Origin: a virus
Length of the DNA: 27,147 bases
Virus record (IMG/VR): IMGVR_UViG_3300042485_001450
Span: 1-27,147 of that record
Strand: one strand, 5' to 3'
Shown here: positions 1 to 6,290 of the stretch, piece by piece
Numbering within the stretch: position 1 is the stretch's first letter
Layout of the letters: each line of letters begins with the position of its first letter
Notes under the pieces: model-generated
Told to the model about the DNA's origin: nothing
The model's input: the letters and a program-made list of their open reading frames with translations, nothing else
Databases searched by the model: none
Position numbers and translations under genes: made by a program

Positions 1-140
1 ATAGTTGCAGCAAGCAACGTTGGAATCATCAGAGTTCCGAACCAACCAACATAAAGGCGGTTGTTCGTTGAAGTAATCCATTCACAGAATGAGTTCCACG
101 CCGAAGTAGTTGGGCGACGTGTAGCAATTGTAGCAGTCAT
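1..140 (-). CDS. psbA: Photosystem II reaction-centre protein D1, 5' part only
   Basis: The minus strand encodes the first 46 residues of D1, starting at the ATG at 138-140 and running off the left edge of the window. The segment [20 protein letters not shown] is the nearly invariant N-terminal region of D1 just before the first transmembrane helix. D1 is the rapidly turned-over core subunit of photosystem II in the thylakoid. Cyanophages carry psbA to keep host photosynthesis running while host transcription declines. No Shine-Dalgarno sequence is evident; an A-rich stretch precedes the ATG. A long leader (about 165 nt) and a strong promoter lie upstream. Whether the gene is intact or carries an intron, as in some cyanophages, cannot be seen here. 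Confidence 0.97.
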   Translation of the reverse strand, partial: MTATIATRRPTTSAWNSFCEWITSTNNRLYVGWFGTLMIPTLLAAT

Positions 141-195
141 TTTTTCGTTAAAGGGTAAGTATGTGTCCAGGGGGAACTGAACGGTACAAGTATTT

Positions 196-218
196 CCCAC
201 GACACCCTCCATCGTGGG
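196..218 (-). promoter_or_regulatory. Perfect 7-bp hairpin in the psbA leader
   Basis: CCCACGA at 196-202 is perfectly complementary to TCGTGGG at 212-218, with a 9-nt loop. It lies in the transcribed leader between the psbA promoter and its start codon. A second, weaker repeat (TTAAGG at 273-278 with CCTTAA at 291-296) lies nearer the promoter. Neither is followed by a T run, so a role in mRNA stability or translation is likelier than termination. This is inference from structure only. The rest of 141-306 shows no reading frame I would support. Confidence 0.5.
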
Positions 219-306
219 TATGAGAGACTGTGTTTTACCTCCCCATAGGTCTCGGTTAGGCAGAGGACAACATTAAGGTTTTGTTACATTCCTTAACCTG
301 TTGTTG

Positions 307-340
307 TATTTATTATAGCACGGTCAGGAAATGCTGTCAA
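307..340 (-). promoter_or_regulatory. psbA promoter: perfect sigma70 consensus overlapping a late promoter
   Basis: Read on the minus strand, TTGACA (335-340) and TATAAT (312-317) are separated by exactly 17 nt, and TGC precedes the -10 box, giving an extended -10. The -10 runs into AATAAATA (307-314), which matches the NATAAATA late promoter of T4-like cyanophages, so early and late signals share bases. The start would be near 305. Confidence 0.85.
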
Positions 341-366
341 TAGAAAGAAACAAAAGATCATTTAAG

Positions 367-394
367 TATAAATAACCACTTCATACAATAAATA
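367..394 (+). promoter_or_regulatory. Tandem T4-type late promoters
   Basis: TATAAATA at 367-374 is an exact T4 late promoter motif. AATAAATA at 387-394 matches the NATAAATA form, 20 bp further on. They are the only late motifs I found on the plus strand, and they sit immediately upstream of the only plus-strand gene cluster. Confidence 0.7.
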
Positions 395-418
395 CAATTG
401 CATTTCGCATTAACTGGC

Positions 419-523
419 GTGGCAAAATCAGCAAACAAAGGAAAAAAAGGATCTTCTGGATCAAAACAAAACCAAGGAAATGCATCTGCGAAGAAAGCAA
501 AAAATGGTGGCAAGAAAAAGTGA
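419..523 (+). CDS. Small lysine-rich basic protein (34 aa)
   Basis: This frame starts at GTG (419-421) and ends at TGA (521-523). The product is almost entirely Lys, Gly, Ser, Asn and Ala (VAKSANKGKKGSSG...), with a run of lysines at the C-terminus, and is predicted to be disordered and strongly positive. Such a composition suits nucleic-acid or capsid-interior binding, but I assign no function. The gene is 25 nt downstream of the second late promoter and 6 nt upstream of the next gene. The GTG start is chosen because no ATG lies in frame upstream. Confidence 0.55.
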   Translation: MAKSANKGKKGSSGSKQNQGNASAKKAKNGGKKK

Positions 524-529
524 GGTATT

Positions 530-727
530 ATGCCACGCGAATGGAATACTCCTATCAGAGAACCTTGGAACACACCGATACATAACATTCTAAAGGCAAT
601 AGATAATCACACTCATGAGTACTTCAAGAGTGGTGATGAATGGCATCTACATAAAGCAGATGAACTTAGAAAATATCTACACGAATTGAAAACTTGGATA
701 CATCAAAAGGAAAAAAATAATGAATGA
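530..727 (+). CDS. Hypothetical protein (65 aa)
   Basis: ATG at 530 follows GAGGTATT, an acceptable ribosome binding site. The product is hydrophilic, rich in His, Trp, Lys and Glu, and mostly helical after a Pro-rich N-terminal segment that contains an imperfect internal repeat (REWNTPI / REPWNTPI). There are no membrane segments or recognisable catalytic motifs. It overlaps the next gene by 8 nt, which suggests translational coupling, and belongs to the late-promoter-driven plus-strand cluster. I do not recognise the family. Confidence 0.65.
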   Translation: MPREWNTPIREPWNTPIHNILKAIDNHTHEYFKSGDEWHLHKADELRKYLHELKTWIHQKEKNNE

Positions 728-866
728 AGTTGTTTGGTCCGTCAATATCTTACTTGCTATTGGATTACTTGGGACTGCTTATGTTCTTTATTACATTCTT
801 ACACTAGACAATAATGAAGAAAAAACTTCTTCCAATACTCATTCTTCTGAGACTTCTGACGAATGA
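720..866 (+). CDS. Small single-pass membrane protein (48 aa)
   Basis: ATG at 720 overlaps the end of the preceding gene. Residues about 5-28 (VWSVNILLAIGLLGTAYVLY) form one hydrophobic helix, followed by a short acidic, Ser/Thr-rich tail. Size, topology and position next to the convergent endolysin gene would fit a small holin-like or accessory membrane protein, but nothing in the sequence proves that. The 3' part overlaps a different frame (814-975). Confidence 0.5.
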   Translation: MNEVVWSVNILLAIGLLGTAYVLYYILTLDNNEEKTSSNTHSSETSDE

Positions 867-975
867 TTGGATGATGTTAGAAAATCGCAGTCCTAAACCA
901 AAACCCCAACCACCAGAGGTGTTGAGGTTTATACGAAGACCTGCGAAAAAAGGAAGAAAACTATTTTTTAGATAG
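814..975 (+). CDS. Possible overlapping small membrane-anchored basic protein (53 aa)
   Basis: A frame from ATG 814 to TAG 973-975 starts inside the preceding gene in another frame. It encodes an N-terminal MKKKLLPILILLRLL segment, signal-anchor-like, followed by a Pro-rich stretch (PKPKPQPPE) and a basic tail (RRPAKKGRK). Its end overlaps the lysozyme stop on the opposite strand by 15 nt. A shorter start at 871 is also possible. The layout (signal anchor, Pro-rich linker, nested in a membrane-protein gene, beside an endolysin) resembles nested spanin genes, but it lacks the lipobox Cys of a classical outer spanin. Treat as tentative. Confidence 0.3.
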   Translation: MKKKLLPILILLRLLTNDWMMLENRSPKPKPQPPEVLRFIRRPAKKGRKLFFR

Positions 976-1590
976 ACTAGAACTCCACAAGGCACCTTCT
1001 GCTCTGCGTCTCCTCAGAAGTCCTGCCTCTACAGAACTACCAGGATTTCTATAAAGTTCTAGTGCTTTTGGAACTTCACTCCATTTCTTTTCTCTAAGAA
1101 CTCTAGTTATGGTATTAAAATTGGGAGACCCGTAAAAACCAGCACCAAGATTATAAGCAAAAGATAGAAGTGCTCCTTGTTGATTCTCATTCATTTCATT
1201 CCAATAAGGTATTTTCTGAAGAGAGGGTATAAACTCTCTTCTGAGTTGGAAGTATAAAAGATCATCTGCTTCTTCTTTTGTGATCTTATTTCCAATCATA
1301 AAACGAGTTCCATCTTTTCTACGAGTGCTTCCCCACCCAATCGTTATAGGAAGTCCACCAGTCAAAGGATCATAATATGCTTTTAAATGACAACCTTCAA
1401 ACTCTTTTATTAATTTAATTCCTGCTTCCGGAAGACCTTCAAAAGTTGGTTCTACTTTTTGGTTTCTATATCTTCTAGCAAACTCATCAACAATTTCTTT
1501 ATGAACTGATGCCTGAAGAAACTCCCAAGCATCAATTTGATGATCTAAGTCTTTATGATTTTTTACAGCATCTATGAATTTAATGGTCAT
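961..1590 (-). CDS. Phage lysozyme, GH24 family (209 aa)
   Basis: This is a T4-type muramidase that cleaves the MurNAc-GlcNAc bond of peptidoglycan. The catalytic region is visible at about residues 58-90: Glu65 in KEFEG, Asp74 in YYDP and Thr83 in ITIGWG, the E-D-T triad of the family with a slightly longer D-to-T spacing than T4 lysozyme. QQGALLSFAYNLG at 137-149 is the conserved helix of the C-terminal lobe. About 55 extra N-terminal residues precede the domain, with no signal peptide, so release would need a holin or it may act as a virion component. It overlaps the upstream L,D-transpeptidase-like gene by 4 nt (ATGA), so the two are likely cotranslated. Confidence 0.88.
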   Translation of the reverse strand: MTIKFIDAVKNHKDLDHQIDAWEFLQASVHKEIVDEFARRYRNQKVEPTFEGLPEAGIKLIKEFEGCHLKAYYDPLTGGLPITIGWGSTRRKDGTRFMIGNKITKEEADDLLYFQLRREFIPSLQKIPYWNEMNENQQGALLSFAYNLGAGFYGSPNFNTITRVLREKKWSEVPKALELYRNPGSSVEAGLLRRRRAEGALWSSSLSKK

Positions 1591-2111
1591 CCTTCTTGGA
1601 ATACAGAGACATAAACAGCACCAGTTTTTGTGAGAGGAAGTAGTTTATCTCTCAAGTCTTGATTGTGCATTCTGACACAACCGTGTGTTGAGAAGAGTTT
1701 TTGTTTGGGTGCCCAAGCACCAGGCCAACCACAAGCAGAACCTCCACCATGAATCATAATACCAGCACGGCCGTACTTTGCTTCTTGATTTTCTAATTCA
1801 ACTAAATCAAAAGAATACCATCCATATGCCATTAAAGTTCTATCATATGCAGGATTTGCTCCTACCTTTTCATAATCTTTGTAGATAGTGCCAATCTTAT
1901 AAAGACCGGGAGGAGTATCTGTGTTTGAAAGTTTAAACTCATAATCACTTCCTTGTCCTCTTGCTAATGCAGGAAGTTCCCAAAGAAGTTTTCCATCAAA
2001 ATCATATGCTTTTACTTTTTCTGTAATATCATTAACAATTAGATGAGTATCTCCTTTCTTAAATCCAAATTCTTGCGGTTTCTTTTTAGGTCCAATCATT
2101 TCAATCTCCAC
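1587..2111 (-). CDS. L,D-transpeptidase (YkuD)-fold protein (174 aa)
   Basis: The C-terminal half has the YkuD signature: His121 in IMIHGGG, then STHGCVRM with His143, Cys145 and Arg147, the expected catalytic set. YkuD enzymes form or hydrolyse L,D-peptide crosslinks in peptidoglycan. The N-terminal 100 residues are beta-rich and lack a signal peptide. A GGAG ribosome binding site precedes the ATG. Cotranslation with the lysozyme suggests a joint role in cell wall opening, either at lysis or in the virion during entry. Transpeptidase versus hydrolase activity cannot be decided from sequence. Confidence 0.85.
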   Translation of the reverse strand: MEIEMIGPKKKPQEFGFKKGDTHLIVNDITEKVKAYDFDGKLLWELPALARGQGSDYEFKLSNTDTPPGLYKIGTIYKDYEKVGANPAYDRTLMAYGWYSFDLVELENQEAKYGRAGIMIHGGGSACGWPGAWAPKQKLFSTHGCVRMHNQDLRDKLLPLTKTGAVYVSVFQEG

Positions 2112-2119
2112 TTTATTTG

Positions 2120-2194
2120 TTATTTAGATGCGGATGCTCGCACTATTAAAAAAGAAATAATTACTACAAAATAAATTAAAAAAAATTTAATCAT
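2120..2194 (-). CDS. Very small hydrophobic peptide (24 aa)
   Basis: The ATG overlaps the stop of the upstream gene (ATGA), and the stop lies 9 nt before the L,D-transpeptidase-like gene. The product is one hydrophobic helix (about residues 3-18, FFLIYFVVIISFLIV) with a short polar tail ending in ASASK. Coupled position in the operon is the main argument that it is real. It could be a membrane peptide of the lysis group; no function assigned. Confidence 0.4.
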   Translation of the reverse strand: MIKFFLIYFVVIISFLIVRASASK

Positions 2195-2352
2195 CTTGCA
2201 TATTCTTCTATTTTATCTAATACCTTATTTAAATACTTGTGAGCAAGTCCTTTTGGATCTGATGTATATCCAATAGTTTCTTCATATAATTCATTCTTAT
2301 ACATCAATAATATTCTTTTTATCTCTTGCTTAGTCAGTTGTCCGCGTGGCAT
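2191..2352 (-). CDS. Hypothetical helical protein (53 aa)
   Basis: Starts MPRGQLTKQEIKR and ends KVLDKIEEYAR. It is charged and predicted to be two amphipathic helices, with no membrane segment. It is the first gene after a hairpin that carries a late promoter in its loop (2362-2389) and leads the group that includes the L,D-transpeptidase-like protein and lysozyme. I do not recognise the family. Confidence 0.65.
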   Translation of the reverse strand: MPRGQLTKQEIKRILLMYKNELYEETIGYTSDPKGLAHKYLNKVLDKIEEYAR

Positions 2353-2361
2353 ATACAAAAA

Positions 2362-2389
2362 AACTCTGCCTTATTTATTAGGCAGAGTT
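2362..2389 (-). terminator. Terminator hairpin with a late promoter in its loop
   Basis: AACTCTGCC (2362-2370) pairs perfectly with GGCAGAGTT (2381-2389) and is followed on the minus strand by seven T residues, a textbook rho-independent terminator for the HNH gene upstream. The loop reads TAATAAATAA on the minus strand and so contains AATAAATA (2372-2379), a NATAAATA late promoter that would restart transcription for the gene starting at 2352. Confidence 0.75.
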
Positions 2390-2438
2390 AATATTCATTG
2401 CAAAGATGTGTTGATTTTCTAATACTCCTAGAATAATT

Positions 2439-2819
2439 TTATTTCGGTGGAATGATTGTATATCCAGCACGGGTTAATGTATGAATACATTTATCAATAC
2501 TTAACTCAAAGTTATACCAGTTATCTTCTCGGGTAGACCATCTCAAATTTTCAACTCTGTTATCAAGTCTATTTCTATTGATGTGATCTACAACTGGAAG
2601 ATTATCTGGATTTGGAATCAGTCGTTCTGCTATAAATCTATGGACTTGTTTGTTCACTCGTTTTCCATCAATAAACATATCAAATTGTAAATATTCTTTT
2701 TTATAATGTTTTGATGGGTTTAATCTCGTACATTTATATTTTGTTTGACTCCAAACAGTACCATCTGGACGAGCAATATAAGTTTTTACACCCTCTCCTT
2801 TTTTTCTACCTTTTGTCAT
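2439..2819 (-). CDS. HNH homing endonuclease (126 aa)
   Basis: Residues about 75-100 contain VVDHINRNRLDNRVENLRW followed by STREDN, the classical HNH (HNH_3 type) motif of free-standing phage homing endonucleases; the DHI and N..NLRW residues form the metal site. The N-terminal part resembles the short beta-rich DNA-binding module common in this group. The gene is isolated between two hairpins with late promoters in their loops. The putative AGG ribosome binding site lies inside the right arm of the upstream hairpin (2820-2861), so early read-through RNA may hide it. Such genes spread by cutting DNA of co-infecting phages that lack them. Confidence 0.88.
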   Translation of the reverse strand: MTKGRKKGEGVKTYIARPDGTVWSQTKYKCTRLNPSKHYKKEYLQFDMFIDGKRVNKQVHRFIAERLIPNPDNLPVVDHINRNRLDNRVENLRWSTREDNWYNFELSIDKCIHTLTRAGYTIIPPK

Positions 2820-2861
2820 AAGACCTGTTATTAACTAATATTATTTATAATAACAGGTCTT
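2820..2861 (-). promoter_or_regulatory. 13-bp hairpin with TATAAATA in the loop, upstream of the HNH gene
   Basis: AAGACCTGTTATT (2820-2832) and AATAACAGGTCTT (2849-2861) are perfect complements. The minus-strand loop carries an exact late promoter (2842-2849). A transcript started there would lack the 5' arm and leave the AGG before the HNH start codon free; a read-through transcript would form the full stem. It could also terminate hli transcripts, although it lacks a long T run. Confidence 0.75.
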
Positions 2862-2873
2862 TAATACTGGTGT

Positions 2874-2993
2874 TTAAAATATCCCTGGGACCAGTTGCCC
2901 AGTGGTGAGATATGCACCAACAGCAGCGACGAATCCAATCATCGCAAGTCTTCCATTCAGACGCTCTGCTGCTTCAGTAAAGATTTTGTCCAT
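2874..2993 (-). CDS. hli: High-light-inducible protein, short form (39 aa)
   Basis: The product begins MDKIFTEAAERLNGRLAMIG and has the chlorophyll-binding motif ERLNGRLAMIG of the one-helix LHC-like (Hli/SCP) family, followed by a transmembrane helix. These proteins bind chlorophyll and carotenoid and protect photosystems during stress. A perfect AAGGAG ribosome binding site precedes the ATG. It is the third gene of the hli cluster that starts at 3285. Cyanophages commonly carry hli genes beside psbA. Confidence 0.93.
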   Translation of the reverse strand: MDKIFTEAAERLNGRLAMIGFVAAVGAYLTTGQLVPGIF

Positions 2994-3004
2994 TGTTTTT
3001 CTCC

Positions 3005-3091
3005 TTAATAAGTTTCGGAAAGTTGATTAACAGCATGTGCAAGAAGCACAAAAAAAGTAATGCTTGTAAGAGTAAAAATTACTTCAGTCAT
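3005..3091 (-). CDS. 28-residue single-helix membrane peptide between two hli genes
   Basis: The ATG overlaps the stop codon of the upstream hli gene by one base (TGATG) and the gene ends 11 nt before the next hli. The peptide begins MTEVIFTLTSITFFVLLAHA, one hydrophobic helix with short polar ends, the size of the small photosystem or cytochrome subunits. I cannot match it to a named subunit. The tight coupling on both sides argues that it is translated. Confidence 0.5.
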   Translation of the reverse strand: MTEVIFTLTSITFFVLLAHAVNQLSETY

Positions 3092-3285
3092 CAGAAGATA
3101 CCGAAGAAGAACTTACCCGTTACTGCATAGGAAATAAATCCAGCAACAATTCCCATCATTGCCCAGCGCCCATTGTACTTTTCCTTTATTTGATTGGGAG
3201 TCAGCATCCCATAATTTTCATAATACATTTGAGGTTCTTTGGCAAACATATTTTGTTGCCCACGCTCATTGGTTGTGACCGTCAT
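3091..3285 (-). CDS. hli: High-light-inducible protein (64 aa)
   Basis: EKYNGRWAMMGIVAGFISYA at about residues 35-54 is the Hli chlorophyll-binding helix with the conserved E, N, R, A and M residues, and the C-terminus GKFFFGIF is typical. The start is set at the ATG at 3283-3285 because the frame upstream of it covers the promoter. It is the first gene of an hli-peptide-hli operon under a consensus promoter. Its start context (AACGAAAAAAAATGAC) closely resembles that of psbA. Confidence 0.95.
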   Translation of the reverse strand: MTVTTNERGQQNMFAKEPQMYYENYGMLTPNQIKEKYNGRWAMMGIVAGFISYAVTGKFFFGIF

Positions 3286-3316
3286 TTTTTTTCGTTTTAT
3301 TACGAAGTATTGCACA

Positions 3317-3345
3317 ATTATATAGGAAAGATAAAGAAAAGTCAA
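3317..3345 (-). promoter_or_regulatory. sigma70-type promoter of the hli operon
   Basis: TTGACT (3340-3345) and TATAAT (3317-3322) on the minus strand are separated by 17 nt. The predicted start leaves a leader of about 25 nt before the first hli ATG. Confidence 0.85.
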
Positions 3346-3365
3346 GTACCCAGAGTCAGAAAACC

Positions 3366-4154
3366 CTAACTTGGTTGAGATGGGTTCGTGATTCTCCCTA
3401 GGTAAGGATCATAGTTCATTAGTTCGTCAATCTTCATATCAGAACCTTGAGTCTCCCAGAACTTTAGTAGACCATCGTGACTCTGGCGATGAAAAACATC
3501 AATATGTTCCGGATGTATGCTAGACCCCAACTCAATCTTATAAAGAAACAAAGGAATCGAAAAAGTATTACCGGAGTTATAAATCAAATCATCCGCCACT
3601 GCTCTTGGTTTAACTCCTTGATCCAACTTATACTTATCATCCCGACAATGAAGGTCAATGAGTTTCTTTGCGTGATGACGAGTAATCATATAGGCAGCAG
3701 TTGAGAAGTCGTTCACAAACCTCTTATGAAGTTTTACATGTAAATCTCCGGTACAGATAATCGCAAGTTGAACCACATCATAATCATAAGGAACCTTTGA
3801 TGCAAAATCCACCCAAGAAAAATCCCAGAATCTTGCCGTCTGTAAATCTACATCATCCTCCATAATAATAGCATAAGAACTATCAGAAGTCTCATACCAG
3901 TGTTTGATTGCCTTGAGATGAGAAGTAGTGCATCCAATTTCACCCGTCGTCATATTATCAGGATAACGACCTTTAATGATATCACTTAAATCATCTTCAC
4001 GACCATCATAGGCAGAGATACGAGTATAGTTTTCTATGTCCCAATACTTAAACTGCTCTTCCATATATTCCTTTCTTTCCGGTTGCCCATCAAGATTTAA
4101 ATAATATATTGGACCCATATTTTTGAGTTTATATGCTGATTTATTTTTATCCAT
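3366..4154 (-). CDS. Glycosyltransferase family 25-like (262 aa)
   Basis: Three GT25 (LPS biosynthesis) landmarks are visible: YYLNLDGQPERK near residue 17, GEIGCTTSHLKAIKHW near 72, and IIMEDDVDL near 95 containing the acidic nucleotide-sugar/metal site. Members transfer galactose or glucose to LPS or protein acceptors. It is the last gene of the glycan island, 2 nt after the GT6 gene. The donor sugar cannot be read from sequence. There is no clear terminator after it; the hli promoter lies in the 80 nt that follow. Confidence 0.85.
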   Translation of the reverse strand: MDKNKSAYKLKNMGPIYYLNLDGQPERKEYMEEQFKYWDIENYTRISAYDGREDDLSDIIKGRYPDNMTTGEIGCTTSHLKAIKHWYETSDSSYAIIMEDDVDLQTARFWDFSWVDFASKVPYDYDVVQLAIICTGDLHVKLHKRFVNDFSTAAYMITRHHAKKLIDLHCRDDKYKLDQGVKPRAVADDLIYNSGNTFSIPLFLYKIELGSSIHPEHIDVFHRQSHDGLLKFWETQGSDMKIDELMNYDPYLGRITNPSQPS

Positions 4155-4156
4155 TT

Positions 4157-4870
4157 TTATTGCTGATATTTTGAATTGTCTTTTGCAAGATGAACTATTT
4201 TTGGAAGAAAATCACAATACCCAGCAAATACTTCAGGATATGCATATTCTGGTCCAAAAGTATGTACTAAATTTTTATTTTCAATAAAGTATTTGTTCAT
4301 ATGACTTTCATCGTGCCAAAGTGCTATGACATTATTTTCTAAGTCAAGATTAGTTCTTTCTATTAAAGTATCAATCATAGCACAAACTTCAGGTACTTTG
4401 CCACCCCACAAACATCCCTGATAATATACGGGTAAATCGTCAGATTCTGTTATATGTGCTAAAGATTCCGTATTAGTCTCAAAGGCACCGGGATACTTAT
4501 TATGAGGAGGCATACCAAGTGCATGGCAGGGATGATGAACACCAAATAGTGGTTTATCAGTAAAGAAATCTTCCTCTAAAATTTGATCAACAACGAGAGC
4601 ATCAGCATCAATGAAAACCAACCAGTCATTTTTAACAATTTCATCTCTTGCACTGTTAAGAATTTCAAATCTCTTAAGCGTAATGAACGGCCACTCAAGG
4701 TGTTCCTGCGAATAAACTTTAACATCTTCTGGGAAATCTCCTTCACCATCAGTGAATACTAAAAATGTCTTCTCAGTATTGGGTAGAAAATATTCTTTAA
4801 TATTTTCATAATATCTAGGAAGAAACTCTAGGTACTTACCAGTACCAATAAATGCAATAGCAACTTTCAT
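4157..4870 (-). CDS. Glycosyltransferase family 6, ABO/alpha-1,3-galactosyltransferase type (237 aa)
   Basis: The sequence follows the GT6 pattern known from vertebrate ABO transferases: VFTDGEGDFP, a DAD metal motif (LVFIDADALVVD, about residues 88-90), PLFGVHHP, YYQGCLWGGK and WHDESHMNKYF (about 185-195), then PEYAYPE. GT6 enzymes add Gal or GalNAc in alpha-1,3 linkage to Gal, often when that Gal is alpha-1,2-fucosylated. The DXD form is that of vertebrate enzymes; most bacterial members are described with NXN, and cyanophage members with DXD have been noted before. The ATG start at 4870 is preferred to an upstream TTG. It lies in the same operon as a GT11 fucosyltransferase, gmd and fcl. 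Confidence 0.88.
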   Translation of the reverse strand: MKVAIAFIGTGKYLEFLPRYYENIKEYFLPNTEKTFLVFTDGEGDFPEDVKVYSQEHLEWPFITLKRFEILNSARDEIVKNDWLVFIDADALVVDQILEEDFFTDKPLFGVHHPCHALGMPPHNKYPGAFETNTESLAHITESDDLPVYYQGCLWGGKVPEVCAMIDTLIERTNLDLENNVIALWHDESHMNKYFIENKNLVHTFGPEYAYPEVFAGYCDFLPKIVHLAKDNSKYQQ

Positions 4871-4872
4871 AT

Positions 4873-5499
4873 TCAATAATTTTGATTAGAATAAACTAAA
4901 TTTGGTCCGGTTGTATCGTCAAATGAATCAAACTCATAACCAAAATTTGACATATAAGTATTAAATTCTTGATATGTATCAGCAAATGCATTTTCCAGTA
5001 CAATCACTTTTGGTTGATATTTTGAAGAAGTAAATCCTTTCATCACATTAAGTTCCCATCCTTCAACATCAACAATAACATAATCAACTTTTGATACCTT
5101 TGCTTCTTCCAAAATAGTATTTAATTTCCTCACATTAACTTTAATTGTATTAATAGAAAGGTCTTTTTTTCCATTAGAATATCCAGTTAATGATAATCTT
5201 TCACTAACTTCTATTGAAGAAAAACTTTCATAAGTAATTCCATGTATAGGTTGTGTAACCATTTCGAAATTTACATCATCTTTATCCTCATAAGAACAAG
5301 CATATTCATATATTTCATTGCCAATATCTCTATGCATTTTTACAAATTCTGGATTTGGATCTATACAAATGCATCTCCAACCAATATCACGAAATGGTTT
5401 AGATTGAGATAGAAATTCTGGACCGGCGGATCCAACTTCAACCATTATTCCAGAATCAATCCCATTAAAAAATTTGTTTTTAAGATAAGAATGTAGCAT
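4873..5499 (-). CDS. FkbM-family methyltransferase (208 aa)
   Basis: VEVGSAGPEFLSQSK near the N-terminus is the SAM-binding loop; CICIDPNP is motif II, and VDYVIVDVEGWELNVMKGF near residue 140 is the hallmark of the FkbM (Methyltransf_21) family, which methylates sugar hydroxyls. The ATG at 5497-5499 shares a base with the stop of the fucosyltransferase gene (TAATG) and has GGAAG at suitable spacing, so it is preferred over an upstream GTG. A likely role is O-methylation of the fucose-containing glycan, for example as a cap. Confidence 0.85.
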   Translation of the reverse strand: MLHSYLKNKFFNGIDSGIMVEVGSAGPEFLSQSKPFRDIGWRCICIDPNPEFVKMHRDIGNEIYEYACSYEDKDDVNFEMVTQPIHGITYESFSSIEVSERLSLTGYSNGKKDLSINTIKVNVRKLNTILEEAKVSKVDYVIVDVEGWELNVMKGFTSSKYQPKVIVLENAFADTYQEFNTYMSNFGYEFDSFDDTTGPNLVYSNQNY

Positions 5500-6290
5500 T
5501 AAATTTTCTTCCACCTTCCAGGAATAATATCTTTAGTATCTAGGTGCTCATTATCTGACCCCTTGAACCACCCAGAAGGTGCTACAACCTGCTTACTATT
5601 TGATAACCATGCACCCCACCAGGAGAATGAAGAGTTGGCAATAATGTGCCCAGAGCATAAAGTCATTAGGCACAGATCAACATAGTTTGTATTTCCTTCG
5701 GCAATCAGGAACCTATCATCAGAGAATAACTCTTGTTGATTGCACCATTCTGGATCATCAGAGAATACAAGAACTTCACATTCATCAAACTGCTTGAGTG
5801 CCTCTTCATAATATTCAAGTCCAAGTGCAGTATGATTTGGATTTGTAATATAATCAGTTCTACGAATATGAAGTGCAATGGGAGCACTCTCAAATTGAGA
5901 CATCATCTCTTTGCAAGGTTCTAAAATCTCATCCCGAAACTCAAAGTCTTTTAGTAACTCATCACGAATGTGCTTAAAGTATTTCTCTGTTTGGAAGTAT
6001 CCCCGAATAGACACCCAATCAGGGCACTCATTAAAAAACTTCTCATTAAATGAAAAGGTTCCTTCAAAAACTGTTGGTCTGCCAGTATCAATAAACTGAA
6101 TATTTAATTGAGTAGTAGATGTAAGTTTGAATGCATTTAGTAATTGGTGATCAGTCCATTCATTTTTATTTTGTGTGGGAGGAAAGCAATATTCAAATCC
6201 ACGATGTCTTGCGATACCTTTAAGTGCGGCAAATTGGAACATTTGATTTCCCAATCTACCCATTTGTCCCAGAGCATTAAATCCAATCAT
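5499..6290 (-). CDS. Alpha-1,2-fucosyltransferase, GT11 family (263 aa)
   Basis: GT11 motifs are clear: GRLGNQMFQFA at 11-21, HIRRTDY at 141-147 (the HxRRxD GDP-fucose-binding motif), LVFSDDPEWC near 175, and NSSFSWWGAWLS near 219. These enzymes transfer L-fucose from GDP-fucose in alpha-1,2 linkage, usually to galactose. The length is normal. The gene overlaps its upstream neighbour by 4 nt (ATGA). The enzymes that make its donor, gmd and fcl, are encoded at the start of the same gene cluster. Confidence 0.93.
   Translation of the reverse strand: MIGFNALGQMGRLGNQMFQFAALKGIARHRGFEYCFPPTQNKNEWTDHQLLNAFKLTSTTQLNIQFIDTGRPTVFEGTFSFNEKFFNECPDWVSIRGYFQTEKYFKHIRDELLKDFEFRDEILEPCKEMMSQFESAPIALHIRRTDYITNPNHTALGLEYYEEALKQFDECEVLVFSDDPEWCNQQELFSDDRFLIAEGNTNYVDLCLMTLCSGHIIANSSFSWWGAWLSNSKQVVAPSGWFKGSDNEHLDTKDIIPGRWKKI

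Noticed and set aside
292-299. CTTAACCT on the plus strand upstream of psbA, a Pho-repeat half site
   Set aside because: It is a single copy, in the opposite orientation to psbA and downstream of its transcription start; no second repeat lies 11 bp away.
358-588. Minus-strand 76-codon frame rich in Phe and Pro
   Set aside because: It is antisense to the two small plus-strand genes and to their late promoters, and its composition is what the reverse of Lys-rich codons would give.
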